Assembly: GCA_021432635.1 (NCBI GenBank)
Contig: MU270042.1
Coordinates: forward strand, 307,577 to 371,576
DNA from: Thozetella sp. PMI_491
Taxonomy: Eukaryota; Ascomycota; Sordariomycetes; Chaetosphaeriales; Chaetosphaeriaceae
DNA length: 64,000 nucleotides
Direction: 5' to 3'
In this document: piece by piece, positions 60,401-64,000 of the stretch
Layout: each line of letters opens with the position of its first letter
Position numbering within the stretch: position 1 is the stretch's first letter
The notes under the pieces: generated by a model
The model's database searches: none
What the model saw: only the letters and a program-made list of their open reading frames with translations
Told to the model about the DNA's origin: nothing
Translations under genes and position numbers: made by a program

Positions 60401-62986
60401 ATTAAAAGCTAATATATAGATAAAAAAGATCTTATAAAGTAAATAAAATAAGTATAAATAAAGCCTATTACTTTAAAACCCTAAAAGAGGTACTTCTATC
60501 TAAAACTTATACTTTAACTAGAGTAAAGTAATTTAACTAAGTTAATAAAGTAATTATTATAAAAGATAATAAAATACTAGTAAAACCTAATAATACTACT
60601 AATAAAGGTATTAATACTAATAAGATAAAGAAAGAGAAGAATAGTAATAATAGCTTTAACAATAAAAATAACAACAGTAAAAACTCTAATTAAAACACAT
60701 CTAATAATAATAATAATACTATACATAATAAATAACTACTAAATAAAGTTAAGATCTACCTCTCTAACTGCCTAGCCCTTAAAAACTTCCTCTAAGTTAA
60801 TACTTAATACTTTAAGTACTAATCTAATTTATAAAAAGGATTAAAGTAATTATATAAAAAATAGCTTAAAAAAGAAAAGTTTTTAACACTATATTTATAG
60901 TCTATATATTCTAAGAAAAAAGTTATATTTTTACCCTTTTAATTATAATTAAAGTTATTAATTAAAAAGTTAATAATATCTAAGCTTTAACTAGAGAGAA
61001 ACTATTCTTTTAAAACTTTTTCTAGCTAAATTAAATACTATTTAATATATTTTCTATTTTATTAGTTATATATTTTAATAAGAGTTAGTATTTTAAATTA
61101 AAAAGATTAAATACTTTACTTTAAAGAGTAATAAGGGGTAAAAAAGAGTAAGAATAAGTGTTTAAACTTAACTAAATGAAAAAGCCTTAGTCTAAAAAGC
61201 TTAAGGTACTTTTTAGATAATAATACTATCCTTAATAATTATTTTCTTTTATCTTAAAATTATTAAAATACTTATATTATAAAGTATAGGTTAACTTATT
61301 ATTATCTTTCTTTCTTTTATTTCCTACTACTAAATAATAAAAAAAAGCTATAGATTAACTTTAACTAGGGTAATTATTATCTAAAAGAAGTAGTACTTTA
61401 ATTTCCTAGTATATTATTAGCTTCTAATAAAAAGGCTTCTTATCTATTAGCTAAAGGGAAAAGTACTTATAAAGCACTAGAAAAATAATACCCTATAATA
61501 ATACAACTATAATAATATAAATAAAAAGCAGGTATATTTATATAAAGAAAAATAAGAGGAAAAGAGATTAATTATACCTTAAATAAACTAGAAGAGACAA
61601 GATATTACTACTAAGGGAACTCTATCTACACTAAAAGACCTAGGGGTAACTATTATTATTAATCTAATACATATTAAATACCTTACTTATAGTATTTAAA
61701 CAACTTAAAACAAGCTAAGTTTTACTACTCCTTCTTAACTTTAGCTAAAAAAACATTATAAACAACCTATTAGACATCTTAAGGGATAGTTTAAAGTAAG
61801 AATTAACAAGGCTTTAGTACTACTACCCTAGTATTATCCTTTTAACTATCTTTTAAACCCTTATCTATAATATACTAACCCTAGGCAAAGCTAAAAACTA
61901 GGTTATTATAATAAAAGCACCTAATATTTATCTAAAAAGTATAATTATTATAAGTCTCTTCTTTATACTTTAATAATAATATATACTTTATAAATAACTA
62001 AAGTATATAAATATTATAGTTAAGTATCTTAATAAAAGACTAATAATATTATTATTTATACTAAGTATAAGGATTAATATTTTAATACTTATATATATAA
62101 ATAAAAAAACTATAGGCTTAATTATAATAAAATATAATTTTACTAAGGTATTTTCTAAGAGAATTATTATTAAAAGCTTTAATATAAATAAAATACTTTA
62201 TCTTTAATAGCTTTAATTAATACTTAACCTAAAAGTCTTTAAAAATATTATTACTATATAAAAGGTATTTTTAAAAGTTTAAAATAGTATCGCCCTTTTT
62301 TTTACTAACACTTAAATTAAAGAGCTTTTACTTAATTATAAACTCTAAATTCTTTACCTATTAGACCTTTATATTTTAGTAAAAGAATTTAAAATTAAGC
62401 TTTTTAAGCTTAATATATTTAAAGTAACTTAGTCTTATAATATTAATAAGCTAAAGCTTAATAAAAAAGAGTAATAACTTATTAAGAGACTATTATTATA
62501 AAGAATTAATAAATTAAAAGTCTTTAAAAAAGGCTAATTACTAGTCCTTATTATTAAAAGGTATCTAATAAGTGCTTAATATTATAATTAAGCTTATCTT
62601 TAAAAGATAAATTATTAAGGTAAAGACTATAAAAAGTACTAGTTAAAAAAGGTAAAAAAGAAGTAGTATAAAAAAAAAAAAGAGTTAAAATAGTTAAGAA
62701 AGGAAAAGAAACTTATCCCCTTTTATAGGTAAATCTAGAGGAGGTTTAATTAAAAGGAGAATACTAATAGTAAATTAAATAGTTATTTTATTCTTATTAA
62801 AGAGGTAAGTAGCTATTTTATTCTTCTCTTAAACAAAGAAAAATAGCTACCTCTTATCTAAAAGATAATATTAATATTAAATATAATAACTATTATAAAA
62901 CAACTCTTTCCTTACTCTTATTAAACTAAGTAGTTTATTAGGAATAAAAAAAAGTAAAAAAAGTATTACTCTTTAAATAAGCTTAG
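60400..62986. other. TA-rich degenerate sequence, no identifiable element
   Basis: This tract is as TA-rich as the rest of the island but no retroelement or transposase motif could be read on either strand. An imperfect hairpin around AAGAGGTA-AGTAGCTATTTT lies near 62803-62855. Confidence 0.4.
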
Positions 62987-63417
62987 TATTATAATACTAA
63001 GATTCTAAGGTTAGTATTCTTAATACATAGGAGATTCTTTCCTAAGGTAGGGAGGGTAGAGACAAGTAAAGTATTAATTAACTAAGGAGTGTAAAATCTA
63101 AAGTATAAGCTAAGGTAGCTTAAATAGATTAATTACTAAAGAGTAAAGGCTAACTAATCTATCTAGGTAGAGACTATAGTCTTATATACTAGGTTACTCT
63201 TTATAGCTCACCTGTTTTAAGGAGTGCTAGTAATCTAGCTTACCTAGTAATCTAAATCACTACTAAGCCTTTAAAGAGGTAATCCTTTCTTATTAGTAGA
63301 ATATCTATATAAGTACTTAAGGTATTTATTAGGGGTTTTACCCTTATTAACTACTAGGCTTAAGTACTAGGCCTTATTAATAGTTATAGGGAAATAGTTA
63401 ATACCTTAATTATAATA
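62987..63417 (-). repeat. RIP-affected LTR (copy 3), inverted
   Basis: The reverse complement matches the LTRs at 45441 and 56819 from end to end. On the plus strand it starts TATTATAATAC and finishes with CCTTAATTATAATA, the C-to-T changed forms of the termini. GGAGATTCTTTCCTAAGGTAG mirrors the conserved 3' segment. No 5-bp duplication was found. It may be a solo LTR or belong to an element extending beyond the window. Confidence 0.75.
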
Positions 63418-64000
63418 TAAGCTCTTCCTTTTATATTAATATTTATAATAACCTATAAGTAAGCCCTAGCCTATATTTATTAATTAATAGGTTATTATAA
63501 TTTCTTTTCTTTTATATTATTATATTCTAATAAGATATCTAATTCCTTAGAGAAGTAAAAAATTATTTTAGGTAAAACTTATAAGTATTATTATTTAACT
63601 AAATATATTAAATAGTATAGTATAAAAATAATTATACCTTATACATATTATTTTAATAAAGGGGTTAAGTATATTATATTATTATAATCCTTAAAATGTT
63701 TAAACTATATTTATCTAGAGAAACTATATAATAGTTCTTTAGTAGGAATAATATATAGGTTTAATATTTTACTATTTTATAGACTTTTAACTAATAAGTG
63801 TTTTTAGTTTTATATAATATAGTAGAATTAAAAAAGATAAAGAAGGAGAAAGAGAAGATATAGTATTATATATCTAAGGCTTTAGCTAAGTTAAAGTAAT
63901 TATATTAATAAAAGTATCTTCTCTAGGCTAGAGGTAAGAAGTTGTTTAACTATGGGATAGTTAGTTTAAAGGAGGATAATACTAGGGAGATATCTTTTAA

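Larger units (their letters stand above)
44691..64000. other. TA-rich, RIP-degraded transposon island
   Basis: From about 44700 to the window end the sequence is dominated by TA, TTA and TAG words and has no long open frame. Coding motifs of retroelements and a MULE can still be read once TAG or TAA is allowed where CAG, CGA or TGG would stand. This is the signature of RIP. Only short islands, such as the LTR at 56819-57241, keep normal GC. The left edge is abrupt. No host gene is visible. Confidence 0.85.

Overview
The window comes from a filamentous ascomycete (Pezizomycotina), species not determinable. The evidence is genes split by short GT-AG introns (about 53-107 bp), a HET-domain gene, a Zn2Cys6 regulator, a non-reducing fungal polyketide synthase, and long TA-rich tracts where transposons have been destroyed by C-to-T / G-to-A changes typical of repeat-induced point mutation (RIP).

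Layout. 1-3743: a HET gene broken by a Fot1/pogo-type transposon and by RIP-like stop codons. 5190-28830: a compact secondary-metabolite cluster. It holds a non-reducing PKS (SAT-KS-AT-PT-ACP-ACP-CMeT-R, minus), a TropB-like FAD monooxygenase (plus), an FSH1/CitA-like serine hydrolase (plus), a TropC/CitB-like non-heme iron dioxygenase (minus), a tandem EthD-like protein (plus), an MFS transporter (plus), an NTF2-like/class B flavin monooxygenase (minus), an HSL-type alpha/beta hydrolase (plus) and a Zn2Cys6 activator (minus). A short-chain dehydrogenase at 31674-32708 may belong to it. 28.8-31.6 kb is gene-poor with duplicated relics. 34664-34993 may encode a small secreted protein. 35064-37452 is a second pogo-type element. 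38976-42899 is an unusually long S53 peptidase gene with two compensating frameshifts. 44.7-64 kb is a RIP-destroyed island of nested Gypsy elements, LTRs and a MULE.

How the genes may work together (inference). The PKS should release a C-methylated aromatic aldehyde reductively. The FAD monooxygenase would dearomatise it and the iron dioxygenase would oxidise a methyl group, with ring expansion as in TropA/TropB/TropC tropolone biosynthesis; a CitB-like methyl oxidation is the alternative. The serine hydrolase may assist release, as CitA does for citrinin synthase. The second flavoenzyme, the EthD-like protein, the alpha/beta hydrolase and perhaps the SDR would tailor the core, the MFS protein would export it and the Zn2Cys6 protein would regulate it. 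No P450 or terpene cyclase is visible, so this does not look like a tropolone-sesquiterpenoid cluster. The combination does not match a described cluster that I can name.

Exon boundaries were assigned by eye from frame continuity and splice signals. Every multi-exon model given closes to a whole number of codons.
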